Source: Proteobacteria bacterium DTSAM18 (lineage in GTDB: Bacteria > Myxococcota_A > UBA796 > GCA-2862545). Taken from it: 64,000 bases of DNA. The notes beneath the pieces were generated by a model that saw nothing but the letters and a program-made list of their open reading frames with translations, had not been told where the DNA came from and ran no database searches. Location of the stretch: NCBI GenBank assembly GCA_028767165.1, contig JARACJ010000012.1, positions 62,001 through 126,000 on the forward strand, in the 5' to 3' direction. Of the stretch, positions 51,827 through 60,658 are shown piece by piece (position 1 is the first letter of the stretch; each line of letters opens with the position of its first letter). Position numbers and translations under genes: made by a program.

Positions 51827-53044
51827 GTGACGCACCGGAGCGCGTATGTTTTTTCGGCACCTGAGCGCCCGCCACCTGTCGGCGGGCCGCCCGTGAGCAC
51901 ACGATCGGACGTGCTCGTGGTGGGGCCCGGCCTTTCCGCCGGGGTCGCCGCGCTGATCCTGGCCCGCCTGGGGCGCAAGGTGCGCTGGATCCCCAACGCG
52001 GATCCGGCGGAAGAGCCCGAAGCCGGCAGCTGGCAGACCATCCTGCCCTCCGCCATCGGCCCCCTGCAGCGCCTGGGCCTGTGGGAGCCCCTGCTGGCCT
52101 CCGCCAGCCACCCCCTGCACGGTCTCGACCTGTGCGACGACCATGCCCCCACCGTCATGGGCATCACCTTCGGCACCCAGGCGGAGCCCGCTGCCTGGCG
52201 CATCTCCCAGCCGGCCCTTCGCGCGCTGTGCCTGCAGCCCGCCCAGGACGCCGGCGCCGAGGTCGACGTGGACCACCGGGTGCTCGAGCTGCTGGAGGAC
52301 GGCGGCCGCATCGTGGGCGTGCTCACCGACGACGGCACCCCCCACTACGCCAGCCTGGTCATCGACGGCAGCCTCGGTCGCGGGTTCGGCCGGCAGCGGC
52401 TGGGCCTCGTGCAACCCCGGTCCGAGCCCGGCCAGGTGAGCCTGTGGCGCTCCTTCGGCTGCGAGCCCTCCGACCGCCCCCACCACGCCTGGCTCGCTCC
52501 CCTGCCCGGCGAAGGCTGGCTGTGGTGCACGCCCGAGCGCGGCGACGTGGTCACCATCGGCGTCATCTGCCGCCCCGAGACCGCCCAGGACACCGCCGAA
52601 CGGCCCGCCGACGCCTACCACGAGCTCATCAACACCCTGGGCTGGGCCCGGCAGCTGGTGGGGAGGCTCAAGGCCCTCGGGCCGGTCCACCTCGCCGCCG
52701 ACCCGGCCGTGGCGAGCCCCCAGGCCGCCGTGGACGGCCTCGTGATGGTGGGCGACGCCCTGCACGCGCTCCCTCCCCTCACCCAGGCCAGCGTGGTCTT
52801 CGCCCTCGGCTCCGCCGAGAAGGTGGCCGGCATCACCCAGCAGCTCCTGAGCGTGGGCATGCGGCCGTCCGCCCGCGACTTCGACGGCTACCAGCGCTGG
52901 GCCGCCGACGGCCTGGCCGGTGCACGTCGCCTGGTGGAGCTGCTGTCGAAGCCCGCCGCGTGGGACGCCGCGCCGGTGCGGGAGGAGCTGCAGCTGCTGC
53001 TACGGGGAGAGCTGTGGCAGGTGGCGGTGGCGGCCGTCGTCTGA
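51827..53044 (+). CDS. FAD-dependent oxidoreductase-like protein
   Basis: This 405-residue frame begins at GTG 51827; GTG 51893, just before the Rossmann strand, is an alternative. The dinucleotide-binding start reads SDVLVVGPGLSAGVAALILARLGRKV (GxGxxG modified to GPGLSAG). A late segment reads DGLVMVGDALHALPPLTQAS, the GD motif of flavoprotein hydroxylases that contacts FAD ribose. The middle (WLAPLPGEGWLWCTPERGD) corresponds to the substrate domain. It resembles geranylgeranyl-reductase/hydroxylase-type flavoproteins, but with shortened motifs. Substrate unknown. It begins 91 bp after ctaA and could be cotranscribed. Confidence 0.7.
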   Translation: MTHRSAYVFSAPERPPPVGGPPVSTRSDVLVVGPGLSAGVAALILARLGRKVRWIPNADPAEEPEAGSWQTILPSAIGPLQRLGLWEPLLASASHPLHGLDLCDDHAPTVMGITFGTQAEPAAWRISQPALRALCLQPAQDAGAEVDVDHRVLELLEDGGRIVGVLTDDGTPHYASLVIDGSLGRGFGRQRLGLVQPRSEPGQVSLWRSFGCEPSDRPHHAWLAPLPGEGWLWCTPERGDVVTIGVICRPETAQDTAERPADAYHELINTLGWARQLVGRLKALGPVHLAADPAVASPQAAVDGLVMVGDALHALPPLTQASVVFALGSAEKVAGITQQLLSVGMRPSARDFDGYQRWAADGLAGARRLVELLSKPAAWDAAPVREELQLLLRGELWQVAVAAVV

Positions 53045-53086
53045 AGGGGCCGCGGTGGGCTCGCCTGGGCGTGACGGCTGTGAACG

Positions 53087-53158
53087 GGGGCCGCTGCGCA
53101 GCGGCCCCAGACCTCTGGCTCGCGCAGCGGCCCCAGACCTCAGTCCCGCGCAGCGCCC
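53087..53158. repeat. perfect 22-bp palindrome plus short direct repeats
   Basis: Bases 53087-53108 are a perfect palindrome centred on CTGCGCAG with GGGGCCG/CGGCCCC arms. Its right half starts a direct repeat, GCGCAGCGGCCCCAGACCTC, at 53096, 53122 and partly 53148. It sits between the convergent FAD-protein and Nif3 genes and may work as a terminator. Confidence 0.75.
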
Positions 53159-53186
53159 CAGGCCCAAGGCCTCTCCTCTCAGCCCC

Positions 53187-53969
53187 TCACACCACCACCA
53201 ACGGATCCGCATCCCGCTGGGAGATGATCACCCGACACCCCTTCAACACCTCCGACAGCCGCTTCGCCAGGAACGGCAGATACCCGCGCTCGGTGTGGGT
53301 GTGGTCGGTGAGGATGGCCGCGCCGCCGGCGGTGACCTGGGCGAGCACGTCATGGTGGCGCATCTCACCGGTGACCATCAGGTCGACGCCCTGCAGGCCC
53401 GCGAACAGGCTTCCGCCGGCGCCGGGACACACCGCCACGGTGTGGATCCTCCGCTCTCCGGAGGCCAGATCCGGCGCCGCCGCCAGCCGCAGGTGGGACA
53501 GGCCCAGGTGGTCCTTGAGCATCGGCAGGACGTCCGGCAGCGCCACGGGGTTCACGAGGGTGGCCCGTCGGCCCGACCCCACGGCCGGATCCTGCAGGCT
53601 CGGCTCGAGGGGCGCCACCTCGACGAGCTTGCCGAAGGGCTCCAGCAGCCAGTCGTTCATGCCCCCGTGGGCCGCATCGAGCGCCGTGTGGGGTGAGTAC
53701 ACGTGCACGCCGGCCCGGATGAGCTGCAGCAGCATGCCGGTCTGGGGTTGATCGTAGGTGAGCCGCTTGAGGCCCTTGAAGATGGGGGGGTGGTACGCCA
53801 CGATGGCGTCCGCCCCCTTGGCGAGGGCCTCCTCCGCCACCGCCGGGGTCAGGTCGATGGTGAGGAAGAGGGTCTTCACGTCACGGGTGCCGTCGAGGAT
53901 GCGCCCGGTGTTGTCCCAGGAGGCAGATCCCCACAGCGGGGCGATCTGCTCCAACACGTCCAGCCACAT
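53187..53969 (-). CDS. Nif3-like dinuclear metal-center protein
   Basis: ATG 53967-53969 behind GGAGG gives 260 residues, the normal length for single Nif3 proteins. Family features are WDNTGRILDG at the N-terminus, FLTIDLTPAVAEEALAKGAD, the metal-binding IVAYHPPIFKGLKRL, VYSPHTALDAAHGGMNDWL, and the C-terminal VTGEMRHHDVLA with DHTHTERGYLPFL. Nif3/YbgI proteins bind two metal ions in a toroid; some have GTP cyclohydrolase-like or phosphodiesterase claims, but the general role is unsettled. The next gene on the strand is the hydrolase at 54000, 30 bp upstream of the start. Confidence 0.92.
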   Translation of the reverse strand: MWLDVLEQIAPLWGSASWDNTGRILDGTRDVKTLFLTIDLTPAVAEEALAKGADAIVAYHPPIFKGLKRLTYDQPQTGMLLQLIRAGVHVYSPHTALDAAHGGMNDWLLEPFGKLVEVAPLEPSLQDPAVGSGRRATLVNPVALPDVLPMLKDHLGLSHLRLAAAPDLASGERRIHTVAVCPGAGGSLFAGLQGVDLMVTGEMRHHDVLAQVTAGGAAILTDHTHTERGYLPFLAKRLSEVLKGCRVIISQRDADPLVVV

Positions 53970-53999
53970 GGGGCCTCCGAAGGGGTCGAGCCCCACGCG

Positions 54000-54776
54000 T
54001 CACTGCCCTGCGGCGAGCTGTGCGGTGATGAAGGCCAACAGATCCGACTGGAAGTCCTCCTCGGCGGTGGTGCCCCACATGCGGGTGCCGTGGGCGCCGC
54101 CCTCGTAGGAGTGCAGCTCCCAGGAGCCGGGATCGGAGCCCTTCACGCTGGCGGGCCACTCCGCCTCGTCGGGCGGGTAGGCGAAGAAGACGGGCATCGC
54201 CGGCAGCGCCGAGACGGGGTTCTGCTTCTCGGTGTAGGTGCCGCCGCTGAGGAACCCGAGGGCCTTCGGAACGGGGTGCCCGGCTTCGCCCTCGGCCCAC
54301 ACGGTGTAGTCCAGCGCCGAGGTGGTGCCGTTGGAGGCGCCGATCACCACGAAGTCGCCCACGCCGTCGGCCTTCATGCGATCGACGGCGGCTGCCACGT
54401 CGAGCTTGCCCGCGGGTCCCTCGTAGGAGTCCTTCGGCTCGCCGCCACTGCCACCCGCGCCACGCCGATCGAAGCGCAGCACGCTCATGCCCTGGGCGGT
54501 GAGGGCCTCGATGAAGCCCGTGGGCCAGTCGACCCGGGTGTTGTGGGGGGGGATCATGTGGACGAGGATCACGCCCGGCGCGCCCTTGGTCTCCGGGGCC
54601 CAGTAGTCGGCCTCCAGCATGACGCCGTCTGCGGTGTTGAGCTGGATCACGCCATCTTCGGGGGCCTTCCAGCCGTCGTCGGTGCTGCTCACGGGGTCGC
54701 CTCCCAGCGGTTGGTCGCTGGCAGGCTGGGTGCATCCCAGGGCCGTCATGGCCACCAGCAGGGTCAGCCGTCTCAT
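54000..54776 (-). CDS. alpha/beta hydrolase lipoprotein
   Basis: This 258-residue protein has lipobox MTALGC at about residue 15. The mature part is an alpha/beta hydrolase: VILVHMIPPHNTRVDW with the HGG-like oxyanion strand as HMIPP, GMSVLRFDRRGAGGSGG, nucleophile elbow VIGASNGTTSA (GxSxG as GASNG), and a C-terminal YEGGAHGTRMW carrying the His. It resembles dienelactone-hydrolase-type serine hydrolases that are exported in many Gram-negatives. Substrate unknown. The gene is followed 30 bp later by the Nif3 gene, with which it may be cotranscribed. Confidence 0.8.
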   Translation of the reverse strand: MRRLTLLVAMTALGCTQPASDQPLGGDPVSSTDDGWKAPEDGVIQLNTADGVMLEADYWAPETKGAPGVILVHMIPPHNTRVDWPTGFIEALTAQGMSVLRFDRRGAGGSGGEPKDSYEGPAGKLDVAAAVDRMKADGVGDFVVIGASNGTTSALDYTVWAEGEAGHPVPKALGFLSGGTYTEKQNPVSALPAMPVFFAYPPDEAEWPASVKGSDPGSWELHSYEGGAHGTRMWGTTAEEDFQSDLLAFITAQLAAGQ

Positions 54777-54887
54777 CGTCCACTCCTCCTCGATCTGATC
54801 CTTCCCTCGCCAGGCGGCCGTCCGGTGTACGCGGACGGACCCATGGGGGGCTCAACGCTCTACGAGCACGCAGCGCTCCACGAGCAC

Positions 54888-56126
54888 TCAGCGCTCCAGC
54901 AGCATCGCACAGGCCTGGCCGCCGGCGGCGCAGATGGACACCAGGCCCAGCTTCGCGTCGCGGCGCTTCATCTCGTGTGCCAGGGACAGCACGATGCGGC
55001 CGCCGGTGGCGGCGAAGGGGTGGCCGATGGCGATGGAGCCGCCCATGACGTTGAGGCGGTCCGACGGCACGGAGCCCACCGGATCCTCCTTCCAGCCCTT
55101 CTCCCAGGCGGCGAGGTTGCACAGCACCTGCCCGGCGAAGGCCTCGTGGATCTCGATGAGATCGATGTCGGACAGGCTGAGGCCGTGACGGGCCAGCAGA
55201 CGGGGCACCGCCACGCCGGGGCCCATGAGCAGGCCGTCGTTGGGATCGATGCCGACGGTCTCGGAGTCCTTGATCCAGGCGATGGGCTCGAGGCCCTCGG
55301 CCTTGGCCCGCTCCCCGCTCATCAGCAGGACGAACGCGGCGCCGTCGGTGAGCGGCGAGGAGTTGCCCGCGGTGAGGGTGCCGCTGCCGGAGGTGTCGAA
55401 CACCGGCTTGAGGCTGGCGAGCTTCTCGCGGGTGGTGGAGGGCCGCACGATGGTGTCGTGGTCGATGCCGTCGACCGGCGTGATCTCCGCGGTGAGGCGG
55501 CCGTCCTCGGTGGCGGCCGCGGCGCGCATGTGGGAGCGGTAGGCCAGGCCGTCCTGATCCTCCCGGCTGATGCCCCACTCCTTGACCATCAGCTCGCAGT
55601 GCTCGCCCATGGTGAGGCCGGTGCTCGGCTCCTCGACGCCGGGAAGGCTCGGGCCGAGATCCGCCGGACGGAGGCGGGCGAAGGCCGACAGCTTGCTCTT
55701 GAAGTCGCGGGCGGCGGAGGCATCCCGAAGCGCGGCGGAGGCTCGCTCGGACACCATCACCGTGGTGTTCGACATGGACTCCACGCCGCCGGCGATGCCC
55801 ACCTCGTGACGGCCGAGGGTGATCGCGTCCGCCAGGGAGATGAGGGCGCTGGTGCCGCCGATGCAGTTGTCGGTGACGGTGAGCCCGTGGGTGGTGGGAC
55901 GCAGGCGGGAGCGGAAGATCGCCTCACGGCCGAGGTGCGGCATGCGGGGGTTGACCACGGTGGTGCCCAGGTGCAGCGCATCGATCTTCGTGGGGTCGAC
56001 CCCGGACTTGTCGAGCACGCCGTTGACCGCCGACGCCGCCAGATCGACGGCGGGAATGGTGCGGAAATGGGTGAGCGCCTTGACGAAGGGCGTGCGTGCC
56101 CCGCCGACGATGGCCACCTTCTTCAT
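54888..56126 (-). CDS. thiolase (acetyl-CoA acyltransferase)
   Basis: ATG 56124-56126 behind AGGAGG gives 412 residues. The start KKVAIVGGARTPFVKA is followed by the nucleophilic Cys in TDNCIGGTSA (about residue 90), GGVESMSNTTVMV, HEAFAGQVLCNLAAW with the active His, NVMGGSIAIGHPFAATGGR, and the closing CAAGGQACAMLL with the second Cys. This is the degradative thiolase/FadI-like form, close to the partner of the trifunctional beta-oxidation complex. It transfers an acyl group to CoA in fatty-acid breakdown. A 3-hydroxyacyl-CoA dehydrogenase lies at 60659-61591 but is not in the same operon. Confidence 0.93.
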   Translation of the reverse strand: MKKVAIVGGARTPFVKALTHFRTIPAVDLAASAVNGVLDKSGVDPTKIDALHLGTTVVNPRMPHLGREAIFRSRLRPTTHGLTVTDNCIGGTSALISLADAITLGRHEVGIAGGVESMSNTTVMVSERASAALRDASAARDFKSKLSAFARLRPADLGPSLPGVEEPSTGLTMGEHCELMVKEWGISREDQDGLAYRSHMRAAAATEDGRLTAEITPVDGIDHDTIVRPSTTREKLASLKPVFDTSGSGTLTAGNSSPLTDGAAFVLLMSGERAKAEGLEPIAWIKDSETVGIDPNDGLLMGPGVAVPRLLARHGLSLSDIDLIEIHEAFAGQVLCNLAAWEKGWKEDPVGSVPSDRLNVMGGSIAIGHPFAATGGRIVLSLAHEMKRRDAKLGLVSICAAGGQACAMLLER

Positions 56127-56300
56127 GGAGTACCTCCTGCGATGGGCGAAACATACCCCGTGGGGTCGCGTGAGTCCCCGCCCGCCTCGCACGATGAGGT
56201 GGTACGGTCATCGCGACCACGGTGCCTCCCCGCCCCGCTCCGCCTCCGTATCGTCCCCGACCGGCCCCGCCTGGTGCCCGATCCCCCCTGACGGCCCTCC

Positions 56301-58826
56301 ATGACCGACACCCCGTTCGTCGTCCTCGCCACCCGCGTCGCCCTCGTCGAAGCGGCGCTGACGGCCCTGCCGATGCTGCAGGGACGCTGCGAGGTCCGCC
56401 TGTGGGTGGAGCGGCCCCGGGTGCGCCACAGCCTGTGGGCCGAGCTGGAGCACGCGCTGCGCACCGCCGAGGACGAGCTGCAGGCCGTGCTGCCCGAGGG
56501 GGTGCCCTGGCAGGTGGGCTTCCTGCCGTCGGTGCCCGAGGTCGAGCTCGACGAGGGCAGCGTGGCCGTCCTCGCCACGGCGCAGATGCGGGGCTTCTGG
56601 CTGTCCCTGGCCCACCACCTGCTCGGCAGCGACGTCCCGGTGCTCTGGCCCGGCACCGGCGGTGCGCCCCGGGACGCGGGGCTCGCGTGGTCCGGCAGGC
56701 GCCGGGATCTGCTCCCCCTGGTGCCCTGGGCCGGCCTCTTCCGGCCCATCGAGGGCACCCTGACCCTGCTCAGCCTGGTGCGCGGCCCGGAGAAGGTCGG
56801 CACGCTCCGCCACCTGATGCCCGGGGTCATCCCCAAGGACGCCGAGCCCCTGGTGGTGCCCGACGAGGACGTCTCGCTGCCGGAACTGTGCGAGCGGGAG
56901 GGCCTCGGCGTGCTCGTGGTCTCCATGGCCGGCCAGGGACTCGCCCACGTCGCGCTGCTGCGCTGGCTGCTGATGCAGTCCAAGCGGTGGTCGGCCCACC
57001 TGCTCCTGGTCCCCGGCGGCAGCACGCCGCTGGTGGGGGGCTCCCTCGACGCCAGCGACGGCCTCCTGCTCCACCGCAAGGCGGCCCTGACCATCGAGCA
57101 CCGGGATCTGCTGGAGCGGGCCACCCCCTTCCACGGCGAGCTCACGTTCCACTCCCGTGGCGAGCTGCTCCAGGACGGCCTGGCCCACTACGGCACGACC
57201 GAGGTGTCCGTCCGCAGCGGCCGGGAGGTCGTGGTGCAGGACGCGGAACACCAGATGGTGCCGGCCAAGGCACGGATCCTGCCGAGGTCGGTGCCCCTCG
57301 GCCTGTTCCCCGCCAGCCAGCCGCCGGCGTCACTCGATCCGGCGCTCAACTGGGTCGCCGTGCGCATGCGGCGCGCCACCTCCCTGCGGGATCTGCGCAA
57401 GGCCCTTCCCGAGGGCGTGTACCTGTTCGATGCGGCGAGGATCCTGGACGAAGGACACATCGAGGATGCCCCCCACCGGGCCGACACCGTCCGCATGGAC
57501 CGGGTGGCCAGGCGCATCCGAGGCGCCGGCTGGGACGTCCGCTTCGTCCACGGCGGCCAGGACGGCCACGGCTACGCCACCCCCAGCGATCCGGACGGCC
57601 ACCGCGCGCCGTCCTCCGAGGTGGAGGAACGCACGGCGGCCGCGCCCTCCTGGGCCGCCAGCCTCGACCTGCAGTGGGACAACCAGGCCACCCGCCGGCA
57701 GCTGCTGCAGCACATCCACGAGGCGGAGCACCGGGTGAACCTGCAGACCTACATGCTCGAGGAGGGCCACATCGGCGAGGCACTGGTGCAGGCCCTCGGC
57801 CGGGCCGCCGAGCGGGGCGTCACCGTGCGTGTGCTGGTGGACTCCCTCGCCAGCGGCGCCGGCTCCTTCGGTCTGGAGAACCCGGTGGTGCAGGCGCTCG
57901 ACGCCATCGACGGCGTGCAGGTGGTCCGTCATCGCCCCGTGCGCACCCTGGGCCTCGTGGAGCTGAAGAACCGCAACCACCGCAAGCTCCTCACCATCGA
58001 CGGCCGCCTCGCCTGGGTCTCCGGCCGGAACATCGGCGACCCCTACTACACGAGCCTGCCGGAGGTGCAGCTGCAGCCCGACACCCACTACCGCGAGGTT
58101 CCCTGGCTCGACCTCGGCATCACCGTCACGGGTGACATCGTGGAGCACATCGAGGCCTCCTTCCTGCGGGACTGGACCTCCGCCGGCGGCCCCCCCTTCG
58201 AGGTCCTTGCGCCGCCCACCCGCGGCGAGCTGCCGGTGTGGCTCGTGCTCCACGAGGGCCTGGAGGACGCCCACACCCTCGAGGCCTTCCGCCTGCTCAT
58301 CGACCGGGCCCGGGAACACATCGCCATCGCCAACACCTTCCCCATCCAGCAGGAGCTGGTCCACGCACTGCTGAAGGCGATGGAGCGGGGGGTGGAGCTC
58401 GAGATCCTGGTGGGCAACGTCCGGCCCCTGCACGGCACCGATGCCGTCGCCCCCTTTCCTGGTGCCGGCACCGGCCGTGACCTGGCCAACGCCGTCATCC
58501 ACGGCCGCCTGGAGGTGCTCGCCGCCGCCGGGGCGAAGGTGCGGGAGGCCGGGCTGCTGGCCCCCCCGCCCCTGGGTCGCGTGCTGCCCCACGTCCACGC
58601 CAAGGCCCTGGTCGCCGACCGGCACTGGGTGGCCACCGGCAGCGCCAATTTCGACCTGACGGCCGCCTACTGGGAGTCGGAGGCCCTCGTGGTCGTCGGC
58701 TCCACCCGCCTCGCCAAGGAGACGTTGACCGTGCTGCGCCGCTGGGGCGAACACGGCCGGGACATGGAGGTGGGAGAAGGCGCCCGCAAGTGGCTGTCGA
58801 GGCACTGGCCGGGGCTCGTGGGGTGA
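56301..58826 (+). CDS. phospholipase D/cardiolipin-synthase-family protein with long N-terminal region
   Basis: This 841-residue protein has two HKD motifs in its C-terminal half: H560-x-K562 with D567 in NHRKLLTIDG, followed by VSGRNIGDPYY, and H766-x-K768 with D773 in HAKALVAD, followed by ATGSANFD. This is the paired active site of the PLD superfamily, closest in look to bacterial cardiolipin synthases. The first 450 residues are unusual: VVLATRVALVEAALTALPML, ELCEREGLGVLVVSMAGQG, LLLVPGGSTPLVGGSLDASDG. Two alternating alpha/beta halves may be universal-stress-like or OpcA-like. No signal peptide or membrane anchor is seen. The substrate is probably a phospholipid or nucleic acid phosphodiester. 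Confidence 0.85.
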   Translation: MTDTPFVVLATRVALVEAALTALPMLQGRCEVRLWVERPRVRHSLWAELEHALRTAEDELQAVLPEGVPWQVGFLPSVPEVELDEGSVAVLATAQMRGFWLSLAHHLLGSDVPVLWPGTGGAPRDAGLAWSGRRRDLLPLVPWAGLFRPIEGTLTLLSLVRGPEKVGTLRHLMPGVIPKDAEPLVVPDEDVSLPELCEREGLGVLVVSMAGQGLAHVALLRWLLMQSKRWSAHLLLVPGGSTPLVGGSLDASDGLLLHRKAALTIEHRDLLERATPFHGELTFHSRGELLQDGLAHYGTTEVSVRSGREVVVQDAEHQMVPAKARILPRSVPLGLFPASQPPASLDPALNWVAVRMRRATSLRDLRKALPEGVYLFDAARILDEGHIEDAPHRADTVRMDRVARRIRGAGWDVRFVHGGQDGHGYATPSDPDGHRAPSSEVEERTAAAPSWAASLDLQWDNQATRRQLLQHIHEAEHRVNLQTYMLEEGHIGEALVQALGRAAERGVTVRVLVDSLASGAGSFGLENPVVQALDAIDGVQVVRHRPVRTLGLVELKNRNHRKLLTIDGRLAWVSGRNIGDPYYTSLPEVQLQPDTHYREVPWLDLGITVTGDIVEHIEASFLRDWTSAGGPPFEVLAPPTRGELPVWLVLHEGLEDAHTLEAFRLLIDRAREHIAIANTFPIQQELVHALLKAMERGVELEILVGNVRPLHGTDAVAPFPGAGTGRDLANAVIHGRLEVLAAAGAKVREAGLLAPPPLGRVLPHVHAKALVADRHWVATGSANFDLTAAYWESEALVVVGSTRLAKETLTVLRRWGEHGRDMEVGEGARKWLSRHWPGLVG

Positions 58827-58833
58827 GGTCAGG

Positions 58834-60222
58834 TCACTCCACGTAGCCAAGCGCGCGCAGCGCCTGGAGCTCGTCGTCGTTCAACGTCTTGGACTCCACC
58901 GGCGCTGCTTCGATCGCGTGATCCTCCAGGAACTTCTCGAAGGACGCCTGCACGTTCTGGAACAGCGTCTCCATGGTGGAGGCGAGATTGTCGGACTCAC
59001 CCGGGTCCTTCCCGAGGAGGTACAGGACGTTGCTGGCGCCCACGCGGTAGTCGATCCACTTCACGTCGTCGGTCCGGAAGAACGCCGGGGCTTGTGCCCA
59101 CTGGGAGAAGCCCGCCACGACACTGGGCTCGGTGTCCTCTCCGGACATGACGGGAACGAGCGAACGGCCGTTGACCTCCGGCGCCTGCACACCCGCCAGG
59201 TCCGCGAGCGTGGGGAGGATGTCGATGTTCGAGACGGTCAGATCGGTGGAGCCGTTGGGGATTCCGGGTCCGCGCATGAGCAGGGGGATGCGCAGGATGA
59301 CGTCGTAGGGGCGTTCGTGGAAGATGACGTTGTCGCCATGCTCGCCGAAGGCCTCGCCGTGGTCGGCGGTGACGATGACGATGGCGTCATCTCCGCGCTC
59401 CGCCTTCCAGGTCTCCCAGATCTTCCGCAGCCGGGCGTCGTTCTGGTGGAGCTCGCCATCGTAGGCGTTGACGAGGAACTGCATCTCGTCGTCCGAGATG
59501 GTCCGTGTGCCCTGGTTGGCCTCGTTCACGACGATGAAGTTGTCGAATTGCCCGTTGTCCTTCGTCCCGATGTAGACCTCGGAGAGGGCGTCGTCCCGCC
59601 ACAGATCATGCGTCGGGTGGGGCTGGTAGGGTGAGTGCGGGTCGAGGGTGTGCACCATCATCAGGAGCGGCTCGTCGGACGGCGCGGCCTTGATCTCCTG
59701 GATGGTGAGATCGTCCATCCTGGCATGGCCCGTGTTGGGATCCGCCATGCCTCCCTTGTGGATGATGTCCCATCCCCGGTCGAACCCTCCGTGCTTCAGG
59801 TGCAGCCATTGTCCCGCAACGAGGACCGTGCGGTAGCCAGCGCCGGACAACAGCTCGGCGAAAGTGGTGCGGTCAGGGGGAATCGCCATGGGGGATTCGT
59901 TGGCGATGCCCGACGACACACCATGGTTGTGGACGTACAGTCCCGTGAACATGGAGGCCATGGAAGGCAGTGTCCACGGCCCACCCGCGATGACGTTGTC
60001 GAAGCGATGGCCGTCGGCCATCAGGTCGTCCAGAAACGGCGTGGTGTCACGCTCGTACCCGTAGGGAGACAGGTGGTCCGGCCGAGTCGTGTCCCACAGG
60101 ACCACGAGAATGTCGGGCTGACTGGCCTGCTTGCCGCCTGCCAAGGCGTCGGGCCCCAGGGACGAAGCGGCCAGGAGGCCCAGGCCCAAGGCGAGACCAG
60201 GCCGGGTCAGGAATCGAGTCAT
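58834..60222 (-). CDS. exported sulfatase-fold hydrolase without FGly Cys/Ser
   Basis: This 462-residue protein has a signal peptide with cleavage near ALAGG. The alkaline-phosphatase/sulfatase fold is clear: ILVVLWDTTRPDHLSPYGY with the metal Asp pair, TTPFLDDLMADGHRF, MVHTLDPHSPYQP, and IVTADHGEAFGEHGD with metal Asp and His. At the sulfatase signature, where C/S-x-P-x-R gives formylglycine, it reads WTLPSMASMFTG. The nucleophile is therefore probably Thr and no formylglycine can form, as in phosphotransferase-like members. It may cleave or transfer phosphoester or phosphoethanolamine groups. It stands alone and divergent from the dehydrogenase gene. Confidence 0.82.
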   Translation of the reverse strand: MTRFLTRPGLALGLGLLAASSLGPDALAGGKQASQPDILVVLWDTTRPDHLSPYGYERDTTPFLDDLMADGHRFDNVIAGGPWTLPSMASMFTGLYVHNHGVSSGIANESPMAIPPDRTTFAELLSGAGYRTVLVAGQWLHLKHGGFDRGWDIIHKGGMADPNTGHARMDDLTIQEIKAAPSDEPLLMMVHTLDPHSPYQPHPTHDLWRDDALSEVYIGTKDNGQFDNFIVVNEANQGTRTISDDEMQFLVNAYDGELHQNDARLRKIWETWKAERGDDAIVIVTADHGEAFGEHGDNVIFHERPYDVILRIPLLMRGPGIPNGSTDLTVSNIDILPTLADLAGVQAPEVNGRSLVPVMSGEDTEPSVVAGFSQWAQAPAFFRTDDVKWIDYRVGASNVLYLLGKDPGESDNLASTMETLFQNVQASFEKFLEDHAIEAAPVESKTLNDDELQALRALGYVE

Positions 60223-60658
60223 GCATACACCTCTGTCGTCGTGTCGCCGAACGAGGCCCCTTCCTTTCAGGATGGACGCGACGGCGACGTGTCTCTCATC
60301 GGTACGACACTATCAGCAGGTCTACACAGATGAATGCAATTCACGCCACCGCACCCGTCACCACGTGCGGAAACCACGTCTCCACCCAGCCTTTCAGGCA
60401 TGCGGCACATCTGCCCCCCAAATGACATACATGAAGCCCGTTGTTGCGCACAGCCCATGGATCACCGACCTGCGCCCATCCGGCGGTTCCGACACGATCC
60501 GGCAGTCCCCGAGGTGTCCCTCACCGGGTCACGGTACCCGCAGAGGCGTCGTGGCGGCCGAATGACCACGGCCACACCAGTCTGCAGCCCCAACTCCCCA
60601 CCAGTCGCCTCCTTCCCTTCCGACCACCCACCGACACCCATCCGGACAGGGAGGTCCC
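60223..60658. other. gene-free divergent region
   Basis: About 435 bp lie between the sulfatase-fold and dehydrogenase starts. Minus-strand and plus-strand frames here lack starts, ribosome sites and domains. The middle (60330-60440) is less GC-rich and probably contains the promoters; no operator was recognised. Confidence 0.4.
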
